A stretch of DNA of 64,000 nt from Desulfosporosinus cupriresistens (GCF_001707885.1 NZ_MASS01000011.1:1-64000); one strand, 5' to 3'. Counted from the first letter of the stretch, positions 1-9,605 are shown. Notes: generated by a model from the sequence alone, not told the origin. Program-made: numbers and translations.

Positions 1-120
1 TTGTATTGTTAGCCGCTTGTATATGTCTAGAGTTATTTATGGTCGCAAAGTTAATGCAGGACCAGACCTTCTCTCATGGTGTGACAGCAATATTCATATT
101 CTAAACCCTTAATAAGTTAC

Positions 121-382
121 CGTTTGCTTCGCATTAGTACTATAAAAGCACAAGTAAACGATCTGTAAGGGTTGGATGCTTGTGCTTACTTATAATGAGG
201 GGAGAAATGGCCTGGTCTACTTCCCATTGGATTTGGCATCCGCAGGATAATCTGCCAGCCATCCTCTTATTATGAGCATTCGGTTAAGCCAGGTTGAAAC
301 CGCTGAGGCTTTCGTGTAACCAACTAATATGAATGGGTAATAAGCAGGGATGGATACCAACACAAATATTTGGAGGAGTAGG
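121..382 (+). ncRNA. Candidate IS110 left end with bridge-RNA-like hairpin
   Basis: This non-coding stretch lies directly upstream of an IS110-type transposase start. It contains a perfect 9-bp inverted repeat (AAGCACAAG at 146-154 and CTTGTGCTT at 179-187) around a 24-nt loop. IS110-family elements are known to encode their bridge RNA in the left end upstream of the transposase, so this is where one would sit. The assignment rests on position and the single hairpin; no target- or donor-binding loop was verified. The transposase is truncated, so any RNA made here would be orphaned. Confidence 0.3.
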
Positions 383-514
383 ATGATAAGCGTAGGGATT
401 GACGTTTCAAAGGGTAAAAGTACAGTCTGTTTTCTAAAACCATATGGACAGGTAATTCACAGGCAAAAGAAACTGAAGGGAAACCTAAACAAGAGGCAAA
501 AATTGCAGCGTTAA
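383..514 (+). pseudogene. IS110-family transposase, N-terminal remnant
   Basis: Reading from ATG 383, behind a GGAGGAG ribosome site, gives a 43-residue peptide starting MISVGIDVSKGKSTVCFLKP. This is the typical first strand of the IS110 DEDD RuvC-like domain, with the first catalytic Asp in GIDVSK. A TAA follows at 512-514; full-length family members are about 400 residues. The rest of the gene is not found downstream, so this is a dead 5' fragment. Family assignment is from the N-terminal motif only. Confidence 0.6.
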
Positions 515-681
515 ATAAGTTTCTGCGGATTTATTATGCCAGAGTTAAAGAGGTATACGTATCAACATAACTCGTTTATCAGTTCCAGAACAGTTGAAAT
601 CGGCCAGCCTGTGCTTTTAGTCTGGTCTATTTTGTTATACCATTTAGAATAACAATTCACTCTTATAATTTCTTGGTAAGA
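515..681. other. Non-coding decay region after IS110 remnant
   Basis: No open frame with a ribosome site is seen. This is likely degraded insertion-sequence DNA. Confidence 0.3.
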
Positions 682-931
682 GTATTTTTCCGTGAACTCA
701 ACACGTTGAGACAGTTACGGTGATAGAGCGCGCATAGCCTGGTATCAGCGGTTTCCAGGATTTTTGGTTATTTTTCAGTGTGTTTTATGTTTCCAGGAAC
801 GACCTAAAATGCCATTTTTCCGACCTCCAGGGGGTCGTACTTTTACGCAAATATAGGGTTACCGCATGGGGGTATAAGGGGTGTTTTGCGTAAAAGTATG
901 CGAAATTAGGGAAAACGACCCCCCTGGGTGG
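682..931. repeat. About 250-bp dispersed repeat with long hairpin, copy 1
   Basis: This block is homologous to 8924-9160. It contains a large imperfect palindrome: TACTTTTACGCAAA (838-851) pairs with TTTGCGTAAAAGTA (885-898), and an outer arm CCTCCAGGGGGTCG (824-837) pairs with CGACCCCCCTGGGTGG (916-931). In the second copy the inner arm has decayed. The two copies flank the SIR2-STAND gene and the twintron. Function is unknown; a MITE-like or structured RNA element are both possible. Confidence 0.65.
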
Positions 932-1665
932 AGTTGGGATTTAAGGAAACATTTTTGAACATGTACCCATGAGCGCAGCACGTTGAGACCGTGACTTGTC
1001 TAAGAAAACAGACACTCTAAACCCGCCTGTGGTGCGGGTTGTAGGTTTAGGAATATTCAGAATTAAATTAAAAACAGGCGCAATGTTTTCTAGGTGCGTT
1101 CCTGGGAACATGTCGCCTGTTTTGTTTTACATAATATAGTAGTATAGGTAATAAATAATTTTTGTCGTTGATGAGAAACTGTCATGGACGGTGTGGAGCA
1201 GGGGAAAAGGTGGAGATAATATCAAAGCCCTACCTATTGCTATTGTTTAAGGGAAAACAGGCCTAAAAACGCAATAAATGTGTCACAGTGTCATAGGGGC
1301 CTTGGGACTGTGAGTAAACTTATGTAATGAATTCCGAAAAGAAAAAATAATGTATTCAATGGACCTTGATAAGTGCCAAGGCATGAAGCTCTGGTCTATT
1401 TTAGTTTATCCTTACCTGTTGCTAGAATATTTAGAGGAATTTACTAAAAAGCATGGAATATTTAGAAGAGATTATTAAAGCAAAGTAGTTATTGTCTCTG
1501 TTTAAGGTGAGGCAAAGAGTGGAGCAATGTTAGAAAAAATAATTCTATACTACAAACGGGATTTAAGTTCTTTCAAGTTTGTATTTAAAGACACTATGTG
1601 GATTTAGTGGATTTTTATTATTTCAAGTATAATATCTGGGGGTGGGTTTGCTCTAATATGCTCCC
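932..1665. other. Non-coding region with one terminator-like hairpin
   Basis: No convincing gene is seen. The only clear structure is the hairpin at 1071-1127, listed separately. CACGTTGAGAC occurs near 697 and again near 974, suggesting the repeat edge is duplicated. Confidence 0.3.
1071..1127 (+). terminator. Terminator-like hairpin
   Basis: AAAACAGGCG (1071-1080) and CGCCTGTTTT (1114-1123) are perfect inverted repeats, followed by GTTTT. No intact gene precedes it, so it probably belongs to a decayed unit. Confidence 0.45.
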
Positions 1666-2463
1666 CTAAAGGTCAATGCCATTAAGGGGGTATGCTTTTA
1701 GTAGTGGTAACGTTTCTTTGGTTTGGCGCCGGGTGAGGTTTAACGTGATTTCTTCATCGTATTCCGAGCAATTTGGTAGAGAGAGCCTTGATATAATCCC
1801 ATAGGATTCTTTCGCCCGGATGATATGGTACCATAATTTTTCCTGAAAATGAGGGATATTGTTGAATGACTCATATCCACGATCCATGATTGCAATTACA
1901 TTTCCGATGATTTCAGACTGGTCTACCATGGATACTAAGGCTTTGTGCTCATTCATGCCTTTCTTGGGTTGCACGGATGCATCGACATAAACCTTGCCCA
2001 TCAGGTCATACATAGCGTCCAAATGCACAAGATTGTAATTTTTGCTATCTTCGCTGTTCCCGATGGAGGAGAATCCATCATTTGAATTTGACGGAAGTCT
2101 CAAGTCCGAACCGTCAACAGCGAGCAGCCTGTAGTCTTGTAATGAATTCTTCGATACTGCTAATCTTGTAAATTCGTGAAACAGTAGTTTCAGTGCTTCT
2201 GGACGAATTTTGTCTCTCTGTTGGACAAATGCTGAAGCGGTTGCAGTCTCTGACGAATAGCCTAGCCAATCATATAATTCTTTTGAAAGGCTATTGCCTC
2301 CCATGCCTACAAGCATAAGCAGCATAGTATTCAGTGATAATTTGCGTTCGCGTGAAAAATCTTGCCCTGGTCGTTTCACGCAAGCCGGTAAATCTGCTGT
2401 AATTGAGCGTATCGCTTGGTGCAGCGCAGTTCGTACCTGCTCTGGATATGCTTTCTTTTTCAT
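1666..2463 (-). pseudogene. IS4-family transposase, C-terminally truncated
   Basis: The 265-residue product starts MKKKAYPEQVRTALHQAIRS and holds the first DDE Asp (LLAVDGSDLRLP, about residue 117) and the second (AIMDRGY, about 194), both typical of IS4 transposases. The third block (YREK motif with catalytic Glu) is missing: the frame stops at 1666, well short of the roughly 400-450 residues of the family. It should be inactive. The gene reads away from the SIR2 gene, with a strong bidirectional terminator between them. Confidence 0.8.
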
Positions 2464-2572
2464 TTTAGAAGGCCGCCTTAAAATGTCCTCATTTTCAAGG
2501 CGAAGCCTTCGATTTTTATTTGTCAGTGTTTCTTCAATTGATAAATTTTATATGCCCACCTGTATGTATAAG

Positions 2573-2610
2573 AAAAACACAACCATCTTAATCTTGATGG
2601 TTGTGTTTTT
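2573..2610. terminator. Bidirectional terminator-like hairpin
   Basis: Perfect 15-bp inverted repeat: AAAAACACAACCATC (2573-2587) and GATGGTTGTGTTTTT (2596-2610) around an 8-nt loop, with T-runs on both strands. It sits just upstream of the IS4 remnant start and insulates it from the SIR2 gene. Confidence 0.75.
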
Positions 2611-2701
2611 CAGGCCTTAACTTAATGCATTGACTTGACAGGGGGAAGTTCAGGATGGTTTGGCTTTATTCTTTTTCTTGGATTATTTCCACGATATTGG
2701 G

Positions 2702-2726
2702 AGGAAATTAAGGCAAGATGTGGAAT
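2702..2726 (+). promoter_or_regulatory. Sigma-H-like promoter for the SIR2-STAND gene
   Basis: AGGAAAT (2702-2708), 13 nt, then GGAAT (2722-2726). This fits the known sigma-H consensus (AGGAWWT at -35 and RGAAT at -10). Four other sites in the window share the layout and nearly the same spacing (9606, 17953, 22434, 43808). Promoter activity is inferred. Confidence 0.5.
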
Positions 2727-2844
2727 TTATATTTGCGGAAAAAATGTTAGGATTTGAAATGGTGAATGTTCAACAAACAGTGTTTTGTAGATAATGATTT
2801 AGGATTATTCAATGTATTGGGATGTAGGAAAGGGAGTCGATTTA

Positions 2845-5436
2845 GTGAACATTATCAATTTCGTGAATAAGGATGACCGAGATTTATTATACAATGATAT
2901 ATGCATTGAATTAAAGCGTGAACGGCTTATTCCGATTATTGGATCAGGATTTACAAAGGATTCTATCGCAAAACGTGGTAAAGTACCTACTGTTGATAGT
3001 TTAAAAACATTTTTAATGGGATTTATTAATAGGCTTTTAGATTACAACGAATCCGATAGCGCAGAGTTACACAAGTTAAAGCTTAGTGATGTTGCGGAAA
3101 TATTTTGGCCAGCATATCAATCTAAAGCTGGAGATATTGATAAAAAAGAATTCCAGGAATATATGGAAGATCATTTTTCTAATGTTCGAGATTTAGAAGT
3201 AGCTAAAAGCAATTTTATTAATATCGGTTGGAGATATCTCTATACGTTAAATTATGATGATGCTATTGAAAGCGTATCGCCAGAACTGATTACCATTGTA
3301 CCATATTCAAAGCAAAATACCTTATGGTTGAAAAACAAAAGGTGCTTATATAAACTCCATGGAGATATTAAGCGATATATGGAAACTGCCGACCCGAAAT
3401 ATTGCATTCTGAGTAAATCCCAATATATGAATGCATTAAAAGATTCACAAAACGAAGATATGCTCAGAATTTTACAAACAGATTTTCTTTCAAACAGTAT
3501 TTTGTTTGTCGGATGTGGGCTTGATGACGAGTTAGACCTATTATTTACGGCGGGTACTCAATTTGCTGAAAAAATAAATATAGATAAAGATCATAAAATA
3601 TTCTATGTATATTATGATTCTACTCCTGAAAAAGAAATTTCGAAATTAAAACTCTCAACGCTTGAACGATATGGAATAACAGATATTATCCGTGTCCCTT
3701 CCAATGCGATGGATGATTTTTATAACTTTATTTATCAATCTTCTGATGATGTAAAAAAACTTAGAGAAAATGATAATTTAGATCAATTTGCTAATATTAG
3801 ATTTCAAAATATTGAAATTAGTAATGAAGAAAATATACAGTTCCTTTTTTTAAAAGATAAGGTTTCAATTAATCCTAAAACTAAAACAATAACATTACCA
3901 GGGTTTTTTATTCGTAGAAATATTACTCAAAAAATAATTGATGCTATTCGTTCTACTGAGAAGTCAATCTACATATTGGGTGGGAGCACTTTAAGTGGTA
4001 AAACTTATGTATTACTGGATATTATTAAAGAATTTCACTCAAAAAATGTTTATTACTTTCCTTCAGGAATTACATTATCTAAGCAACTGCTTGAAACAAT
4101 GCTCGATAAAAAGGATGCATTTTACGTTTTTGATGAAGATACAATATCGAACGCACAAATTAAAGATATTTTGTTTAACAAAATATTGCAGATCAAGAAT
4201 AACAATAATCAAATAATTGTGGCTATTAATAAATCAAATGGAACATTTTCAAAGTATTTTATCAAATCTATTCCAAATCTGGAGAAAGACGTGGGCCTTT
4301 ATTTATTAGATCAACATCTAAAAAACGAAGTTCCTTATTCTGAGATTAATGAATTTAATAAAAAGATAAGTCCACTTGGATTGATAAAATACAATGAAAA
4401 AAACTCAATACTTGACTATCTAATCCGAGTTGATGACATTACGTTAAAGCAAGAGAACAGAGCGTTTTTCCCTCCGATTAATTTTCTAAGCAAAAACAAT
4501 TTATCTGAATTGAAGGCTATGATTGTACTAGCTAATCATACTAGCATTTCTGCATCTTTAGCAAACGCATTAGAAATCGATGAATCATTATATAAATTAA
4601 GCAAAATAGCAAATATTGCTATCCAAAAAGATTATATGTACAACATTGAACTCACGTTGGATAATCATTCTGGTTTTAAATTTATTTCTAATTCGAACTA
4701 TTGGGTTTATCGTTGTCTTTCCCGATTTGCAAGCCAAGCAACAAATTATTTAAGTATTGCGGAAGCGTATTGTGATATCATAAACGATTATAGACTTTAC
4801 TACACTTCTTCAGACAATTATACCAACCCAGATTACTATCAAATCATTAAACCATACTACTTTTTGGATTCTATTCAGTTTGTTTTTTTTAATGATTCAC
4901 CGTATAAAGGGTCGATTGTCCTCCCAAATATGATTTATAAAGAATTAACGCCTTTACTCAATGAAAACTATCAATTTTTACACCAAGAAGCTAAATGCAA
5001 ACTGCGTGTAGCTAGGAGAACTGAAAATAATGAACATAAGGTAGAATCTTTGGATTTTGCTTATCGCCTTATAAATCGAGCTTACCAGTTAGCAAGCGAA
5101 CGTAGAGCGAATAACGTAGAATATACTTTAGCCCACATGCTTGTAACCAAAGCACTAATTTTAACAAACTTTATTTTAAATACAAATGGATATGATCCAA
5201 GCAAAAAACAGAAACTTCTCCATTTAACAATTGAAGCTTATCACAAAATTATCGTTGAAAATTCAGTTTTAGACTACAGAACTTCGTCTGATGAAGAAAT
5301 TAAAGATATTGAATTATTCATTGAATATCTAATGTCTAGTCGATTTAAAAAGGATATTGGTGATATTAACGATTTTTCTCTAGCCGAAGAAATAATCTTT
5401 AATAAAACAGGTAAAAAAGTACGTTTGCGTAGATGA
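2845..5436 (+). CDS. SIR2-domain STAND-like NTPase (probable antiphage protein)
   Basis: The N-terminal third is a SIR2-like NAD-binding domain: IPIIGSGF (near residue 30), TLNYDDAIE (near 134), KLHGDI (near 170) and ILFVGCGLDDELDLL (near 220). A P-loop GGSTLSGKT (near 380) and an acidic Walker B-like AFYVFDED (near 425) follow, then a long helical C-terminal region as in STAND proteins. In known SIR2-STAND defence proteins such as Avs5, the C-terminus senses a phage protein and the SIR2 domain depletes NAD+. GTG 2845 was chosen because AAAGGGAG lies 8 nt upstream; an in-frame ATG at 2812 has only a weak site. It is monocistronic behind a sigma-H-like promoter and followed by dispersed repeats. 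Domain calls are firm; the defence role is inference. Confidence 0.8.
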   Translation: MNIINFVNKDDRDLLYNDICIELKRERLIPIIGSGFTKDSIAKRGKVPTVDSLKTFLMGFINRLLDYNESDSAELHKLKLSDVAEIFWPAYQSKAGDIDKKEFQEYMEDHFSNVRDLEVAKSNFINIGWRYLYTLNYDDAIESVSPELITIVPYSKQNTLWLKNKRCLYKLHGDIKRYMETADPKYCILSKSQYMNALKDSQNEDMLRILQTDFLSNSILFVGCGLDDELDLLFTAGTQFAEKINIDKDHKIFYVYYDSTPEKEISKLKLSTLERYGITDIIRVPSNAMDDFYNFIYQSSDDVKKLRENDNLDQFANIRFQNIEISNEENIQFLFLKDKVSINPKTKTITLPGFFIRRNITQKIIDAIRSTEKSIYILGGSTLSGKTYVLLDIIKEFHSKNVYYFPSGITLSKQLLETMLDKKDAFYVFDEDTISNAQIKDILFNKILQIKNNNNQIIVAINKSNGTFSKYFIKSIPNLEKDVGLYLLDQHLKNEVPYSEINEFNKKISPLGLIKYNEKNSILDYLIRVDDITLKQENRAFFPPINFLSKNNLSELKAMIVLANHTSISASLANALEIDESLYKLSKIANIAIQKDYMYNIELTLDNHSGFKFISNSNYWVYRCLSRFASQATNYLSIAEAYCDIINDYRLYYTSSDNYTNPDYYQIIKPYYFLDSIQFVFFNDSPYKGSIVLPNMIYKELTPLLNENYQFLHQEAKCKLRVARRTENNEHKVESLDFAYRLINRAYQLASERRANNVEYTLAHMLVTKALILTNFILNTNGYDPSKKQKLLHLTIEAYHKIIVENSVLDYRTSSDEEIKDIELFIEYLMSSRFKKDIGDINDFSLAEEIIFNKTGKKVRLRR

Positions 5437-5553
5437 TTAGCATTTAATAATCAAATATTCTTTTAAAAATAATTAACGCAGTAATAGAGTAGAGATGAAT
5501 GATTAGTTTATAAGGAGTTAAAATGTTACCTTGATGACAAAGGCTACCCACAT

Positions 5554-5681
5554 CCCCGCCCACTTTGCCAAGTTCAAGAAGCCGGCCTGATAAAGCCTAG
5601 CCAGCAGCAAGAATCGAGCCTTACGCGTGAGGTCACCGAAGGGTGGCTTCTAGCCGGAGGAGAGTTTGGCGTGGTGGCGGG
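5554..5681 (+). repeat. Dispersed repeat family R1, copy A
   Basis: Imperfect palindromic block whose ends (CCCGCCCACTTTGCCAA near 5555 and TTTGGCGTGGTGGCGGG near 5665) are inverted repeats. The internal signature AAGTTCAAGAAG, then CTGATAAAGCCTAGCCAGCAG, recurs at 5748, 13258, 14255, 14688, 14936, 15539 and 16667, always in this orientation downstream of a plus-strand gene. Copy E (14936) is the closest full-length relative. Confidence 0.7.
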
Positions 5682-5747
5682 TATTCCGGACACATCCGGA
5701 CTCCCAAATCGCCGGCATTTTGGTACTCTTCATGCGGGCAAATTCAG

Positions 5748-5818
5748 CCACGCCACCACCCACCCCGCTATCCTCAAGAAGAAGTAGCCGCCTTTGGTAA
5801 AGGCTAGCAGGTGGTCTT
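5748..5818 (+). repeat. Repeat R1, copy B, 5' half (interrupted by group II intron)
   Basis: It contains CCTCAAGAAGAAGTAGCCGC and TTTGGTAAAGGCTAGCAGG, matching the R1 signature. The repeat is cut at 5818; sequence resembling its continuation (GAGAATCGA, then CTAGCC and GGGAG) reappears after the intron at about 8865-8902. It is therefore the 5' exon of the outer intron. Confidence 0.6.
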
Positions 5819-6884
5819 GTGCCAAGAACGTGTTCGAAGAACATGATGCTGTATCCGTGATGAAGGTAAATCCTTCGAAACCGGTTTATAGGAATTGGTT
5901 TCAAACAGCCGTAAGCTGCTTCAGACCAAAAGGCTGCGGTGGTGAATGAAAGTGAACCCCTGATTAAGCATCGAAAGCTAGGTAGGATGACATCAAAACC
6001 GAAGACTGACTGCTTCTTCGAGATTAGCATGGAAGCAACCTATTTATTGGCCATGTGGTGTCCGGTGTATAAGGGGCGTGAATCTAATCTAGGCTCGGAT
6101 ACGGAACTTGGGAACTCTTCATGTGATGTTAAGGGAAAACCCTATAAGTGTAGACCACGAAGGGGGAAAGTACTGATGCACATGAAGGGGGCGGAACAAC
6201 CCGTATTAGTGATGAAGCGCGTTCAACTTTCTGCGTCGTCTTGCAGCCGTAAGGCTCCAAGAGAAAGGCTGGTACGAGCCGTGTAAATCGAGAGGGTGCG
6301 CCATGTCATTCAAGACTCTGGAATTGTCCGAGTATCGGACCAAAGCCCTTGGAAATGCTTTGAGAACAACCTCCTTACCTTGGACTCGAAAGGGCTAGGG
6401 AACAACAGCATGGGGGTAACGCGGAGGATATCTGAAGATTGTTACGGTATCGCTCTGCTAGTTCTGTATAATATGGTTAAGGCTAAACTGCTTAAACTTC
6501 AATAACCAGTGATGGAAATTCACATTCAGGGATACACAATCTAAACACTCCCTGCCTGCAATATACTCAGATTAAACTTTCGTCTGAAGAACTCCAAGAT
6601 TGCGGGACGTTGAGCAATGAGCTCAATCAAGGTGATAAGTGAAGAACCTAAGTTACACTAGAACGTTCCAGTCATGAAGAACATGGGATTGCCTAACGGG
6701 GGAGACCCTTATGGTAACGGAGTTTTCATAGTATCCAACGTGGCGGTTGTAATGACCGTTGCACAGGCGAACTTTAATATGTGTCGCTGGATCGTTATAC
6801 CACAGAAAGGGTAACCGAATATGTGGGTAGATCAGGAGAAGGAAGACAGGTGGTTACGATATCAATCGCTTGGAGGTATGCGAA

Positions 6885-8699
6885 ATGCAGAAGGCCGAAA
6901 AAGTATTGGATATCATCGGCGACAGAGGCAAGCGAAAATTACCGTTATATCGTATCTACCGTTTGCTCTTCAACAAAGAATTGTATCTTATTGCTTACAA
7001 TAATATTTATGCCAACAAAGGCGCGATGACCAAAGGTGTGACAGACGAAACGGTTGACGGCATGTCCATTGCCAAGATTGATCGAATTATCAATCAACTA
7101 AAAAAGGAAACCTATCGTTTTTCGCCCGTCAGACGTGAGTATATCAAGAAAAAGGGCAGTAATAAGCAACGCCCTCTTGGACTACCAACATGGTCGGATA
7201 AATTACTCCAAGAAGTTATTCGTCTGATTCTGAATATCTACTTTGATCCGCAATTCAGCAACGCCTCTCACGGTTTTCGCTCCAGTCGTGGATGCCACAC
7301 AGCTCTTGATTCTATTCGAGCTAAAAGTGGCTGGAAAAGTGTGAAATGGTTCGTCGAAGGCGACATCCGCGACTGTTTTGGTAGTATCGATCACGGTATT
7401 CTACTTGGAATTTTGGCTGAAAAAGTGAAAGACAATCGCTTCGGGAGACTGATGAAACACTTTCTGGAATGTGGGTTTATGGAAGACTGGAAATATAACG
7501 CTACCCTAAGCGGATGCCCGCAGGGTGGTATTTTAAGTCCTTTGCTATCTAACCTTTATATGGATAAGTTCGATCAGTTTATGGAGAAACGCATCCTCCC
7601 CGTCTATAATTGCGGGGGTAGAAGGGCAGAGAATAAAACCTATAAAACGCTAAGCAACCAGATTAGAAAGCATATGCGCCATCAAGACTGGAAGAGGGTA
7701 AAGGAACTCAACAAGCAGAGACAGTCCATGCCTTCCAAAGATTCTAATGACCCGGCATTCCGACGACTCTATTATATCCGCTATGCGGATGATTGGTTGT
7801 TGGGCGTTTCAGGTCCTATGCAGGATGCGATCAAGGTTAAGGAACAAATTAGAACCTTTCTCGTAAGTGAACTAAAATTAACGCTTAGCGAAGAAAAGAC
7901 CTTGATTACCCATGCGAAAACCGAAAAAGCGCGATTTCTCGGCTATGACATTCACGTGCTGCATCATGATGCGAAACATGACAAGCGTGGACAACGCAGC
8001 ATCAATGGGGTGATCGGCTTTCGCGTTCCAGACGAGAAGATGAAAGACAAAGCAAGACAATATAAGAAGAGCGGAAAACCAATTCATCGAACAGAACGGA
8101 CGGTCAACTCGGATTTTGATATTATTTCCCAATACCAGTCCGAATTTCGTGGATTCGCTCAATACTATCTTCTTGCGTATAATGCTCATCAGTTGCATGG
8201 TCTCAAGAGAACAATGGAATTGTCTTTGGCACGTACCCTTGCGAATAAGTTCAAAACGACGGTCAACAAAATCTTTAAGAAGTACAAAACGATTCGCGAA
8301 ACGGACGGACAAAGCTACAAGGTACTTCAAACGGAAGTGAAACGGGAAGGAAAAAAGCCGTTGGTCGCTTATTTCGGAGGGTTTAAACTCGGATACAAGA
8401 AGGATGCCGTAATTGTGGATGAGATACCGATGGGGAAAGTATTCAGCATCAAGAGTCAACTTATTGATCGTCTGATGAAGGATACATGTGAGTTATGCGG
8501 ATCAAGTGGAAATGTTGAAATGCACCACGTCAAGAAGTTGAAAGATCTCGAAAATAACGGTAGAAAAGAAAGGCCGGATTGGATGAAACGAATGCTGGCA
8601 ATGAGAAGAAAAACGCTCGCAGTATGTCTCGAATGCCACACCAATATCCACTCAGGTAAATATGACGGTAAGAGATTGTTAAGCGCTAATGTCGGCTGA
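6885..8699 (+). CDS. ltrA: Group II intron reverse transcriptase/maturase with HNH domain
   Basis: Multifunctional intron-encoded protein that reverse-transcribes the intron RNA, aids splicing and cleaves target DNA. RT blocks include KKKGSNKQRPLGLPTWSDK, the finger/palm motif SHGFRSSRGCHTAL, CPQGGILSPLLSNLY and the catalytic YADD (YIRYADDWLLG). The maturase X domain follows. The C-terminus carries a zinc-binding HNH domain: CELCGSSGNVEMHHVKKL and then CLECHTNIHSG. Its length of about 604 residues is normal and no frame disruption is seen, so it could be active. ATG 6885 has GGAGG 8 nt upstream; an in-frame TTG at 6870 is possible. The intron subclass was not assigned. Confidence 0.93.
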   Translation: MQKAEKVLDIIGDRGKRKLPLYRIYRLLFNKELYLIAYNNIYANKGAMTKGVTDETVDGMSIAKIDRIINQLKKETYRFSPVRREYIKKKGSNKQRPLGLPTWSDKLLQEVIRLILNIYFDPQFSNASHGFRSSRGCHTALDSIRAKSGWKSVKWFVEGDIRDCFGSIDHGILLGILAEKVKDNRFGRLMKHFLECGFMEDWKYNATLSGCPQGGILSPLLSNLYMDKFDQFMEKRILPVYNCGGRRAENKTYKTLSNQIRKHMRHQDWKRVKELNKQRQSMPSKDSNDPAFRRLYYIRYADDWLLGVSGPMQDAIKVKEQIRTFLVSELKLTLSEEKTLITHAKTEKARFLGYDIHVLHHDAKHDKRGQRSINGVIGFRVPDEKMKDKARQYKKSGKPIHRTERTVNSDFDIISQYQSEFRGFAQYYLLAYNAHQLHGLKRTMELSLARTLANKFKTTVNKIFKKYKTIRETDGQSYKVLQTEVKREGKKPLVAYFGGFKLGYKKDAVIVDEIPMGKVFSIKSQLIDRLMKDTCELCGSSGNVEMHHVKKLKDLENNGRKERPDWMKRMLAMRRKTLAVCLECHTNIHSGKYDGKRLLSANVG

Positions 8700-8714
8700 C
8701 AGTTAATCACTGGC

Positions 8715-8749
8715 GAGCGGAGTGCACAGGAAACTTGCACGCTCCGTTC
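8715..8749 (+). ncRNA. Domain V of the inner group II intron
   Basis: A 35-nt hairpin begins GAGCGGAG and ends CTCCGTTC with a GAAA tetraloop, 15 nt after the maturase stop. This is the catalytic core helix of the ribozyme. Confidence 0.7.
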
Positions 8750-8923
8750 TGAGAGGGGCATCTGGAAAAGTACTATTTTTAGAATAGCAACTCGCTGGGT
8801 GCCTACTCTACTTTATGCACGGTTCTGTAGGAGGCTGGAGGTGAAATTCCTCCGGCCTACCTGGCGAGAATCGACACGAGACCTGCGTGGTCTAGCCAGG
8901 GAGTGTTGTGGATCTTACTGTTT

Positions 8924-9160
8924 GTATTTTTCCGTGGGCTGTGCACGTGGAGACGGTCGTGCTGATAGAGCGGAAATAGCTTGGTATCAGTGTTTTTTGG
9001 GGTTTTGGGGTAATTTGATAGTGTGTTTTATGTTTCCTTGGACGTATGAAATCAACATATTTTACACCCCCAGGGGTGCACTTTTACGCAAATATAGGGT
9101 ATACAGTATGGGGGTATAAGGGGGATTTTCGTAATAGTATAGGAAAAAGCCCCCCCTCAA
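8924..9160. repeat. About 250-bp dispersed repeat, copy 2
   Basis: Homologous to 682-931. Shared landmarks are TATTTTTCCGTG, GATAGAGCG, TGTGTTTTATGTTTCC, CTTTTACGCAAATATAGGG and ATGGGGGTATAAGGGG. The inner palindrome arm is degraded (TTTTCGTAATAGTAT in place of the complement), so this copy is probably older or no longer selected. Confidence 0.65.
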
Positions 9161-9605
9161 GAGGACACATTTAATAGTACTAATTTTTGTCTCGTTGATG
9201 GGATACTAACCACTGAGTTTGAAGGGAAATCCCGACGACCTTTAGATGGTAAATTTTATGCGTGTAAGGGCGTATGGCCGATCAAGATATAGGTAAATTA
9301 CGACAGCATCCTAAATAATGATTTTGCTGAGCGCCTACAGTATTCCAAAGGCCCTGTTTAAAGATTGGTTAGGATGTTTGAGATAACGGGATATTGGGTG
9401 GCCAAGTTTGATACCATATTACCTACCGTGAGCGTTTTAACGTGCTGTGGAATTTAATTAGAATTCTTGAAATATGACTGCCAATTATTTATTTTGCATT
9501 TAGGGCATTGATAAAAAAATTTGTAAAAGTAAAAATACAATGTAGAACCTAGATCTTTTGGTCGGGTTTTTTTTATTTATTGCAGATTAATTTAGTAAAA
9601 CAAGA
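9161..9605. other. Intergenic region upstream of the metallophosphoesterase-STAND gene
   Basis: No coding potential recognised. It holds the tail of the 250-bp repeat and a T-rich run at about 9560-9572 that may end upstream transcription. Confidence 0.3.

Larger units (their letters stand above)
6296..8811 (+). mobile_element. Inner group II intron, inserted in domain V of the outer intron
   Basis: It starts with GTGCG (6296-6300) and ends CTAC (8808-8811), fitting GUGYG...AY. Removing 6296-8811 restores a canonical 34-nt domain V in the outer intron, which fixes both ends to the base. Its own domain V is at 8715-8749, with stem GAGCGGAG/CTCCGTTC and a GAAA tetraloop. It encodes a reverse transcriptase in domain IV. 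The total length of about 2.5 kb is usual for an ORF-bearing intron. Confidence 0.75.
5819..8860 (+). mobile_element. Outer group II intron of a twintron (ORF-less)
   Basis: The 5' end is placed at GTGCC (5819), near the GUGYG consensus. The text at about 6110-6240 resembles domain I-III sequence found just upstream of domain IV in chloroplast-like group II introns, but no ORF follows. Domain V is split: GAGCCGTGTAAATCGAGAGG (6276-6295) and TTTATGCACGGTTC (8812-8825) join to exactly 34 nt with a GAGA tetraloop and a fully paired stem. Domain VI is the hairpin 8827-8860. A 5' fragment of the same intron is at 14759. The exact 3' end is uncertain by a few bases. Confidence 0.65.

Noticed and set aside
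5650-6505. Open frames across the intron leader
   Set aside because: They lie in structured group II intron RNA, have no ribosome sites, and show no protein-like composition.
7878-8459. Antisense 193-codon frame within the maturase
   Set aside because: It is a shadow of the maturase reading frame.
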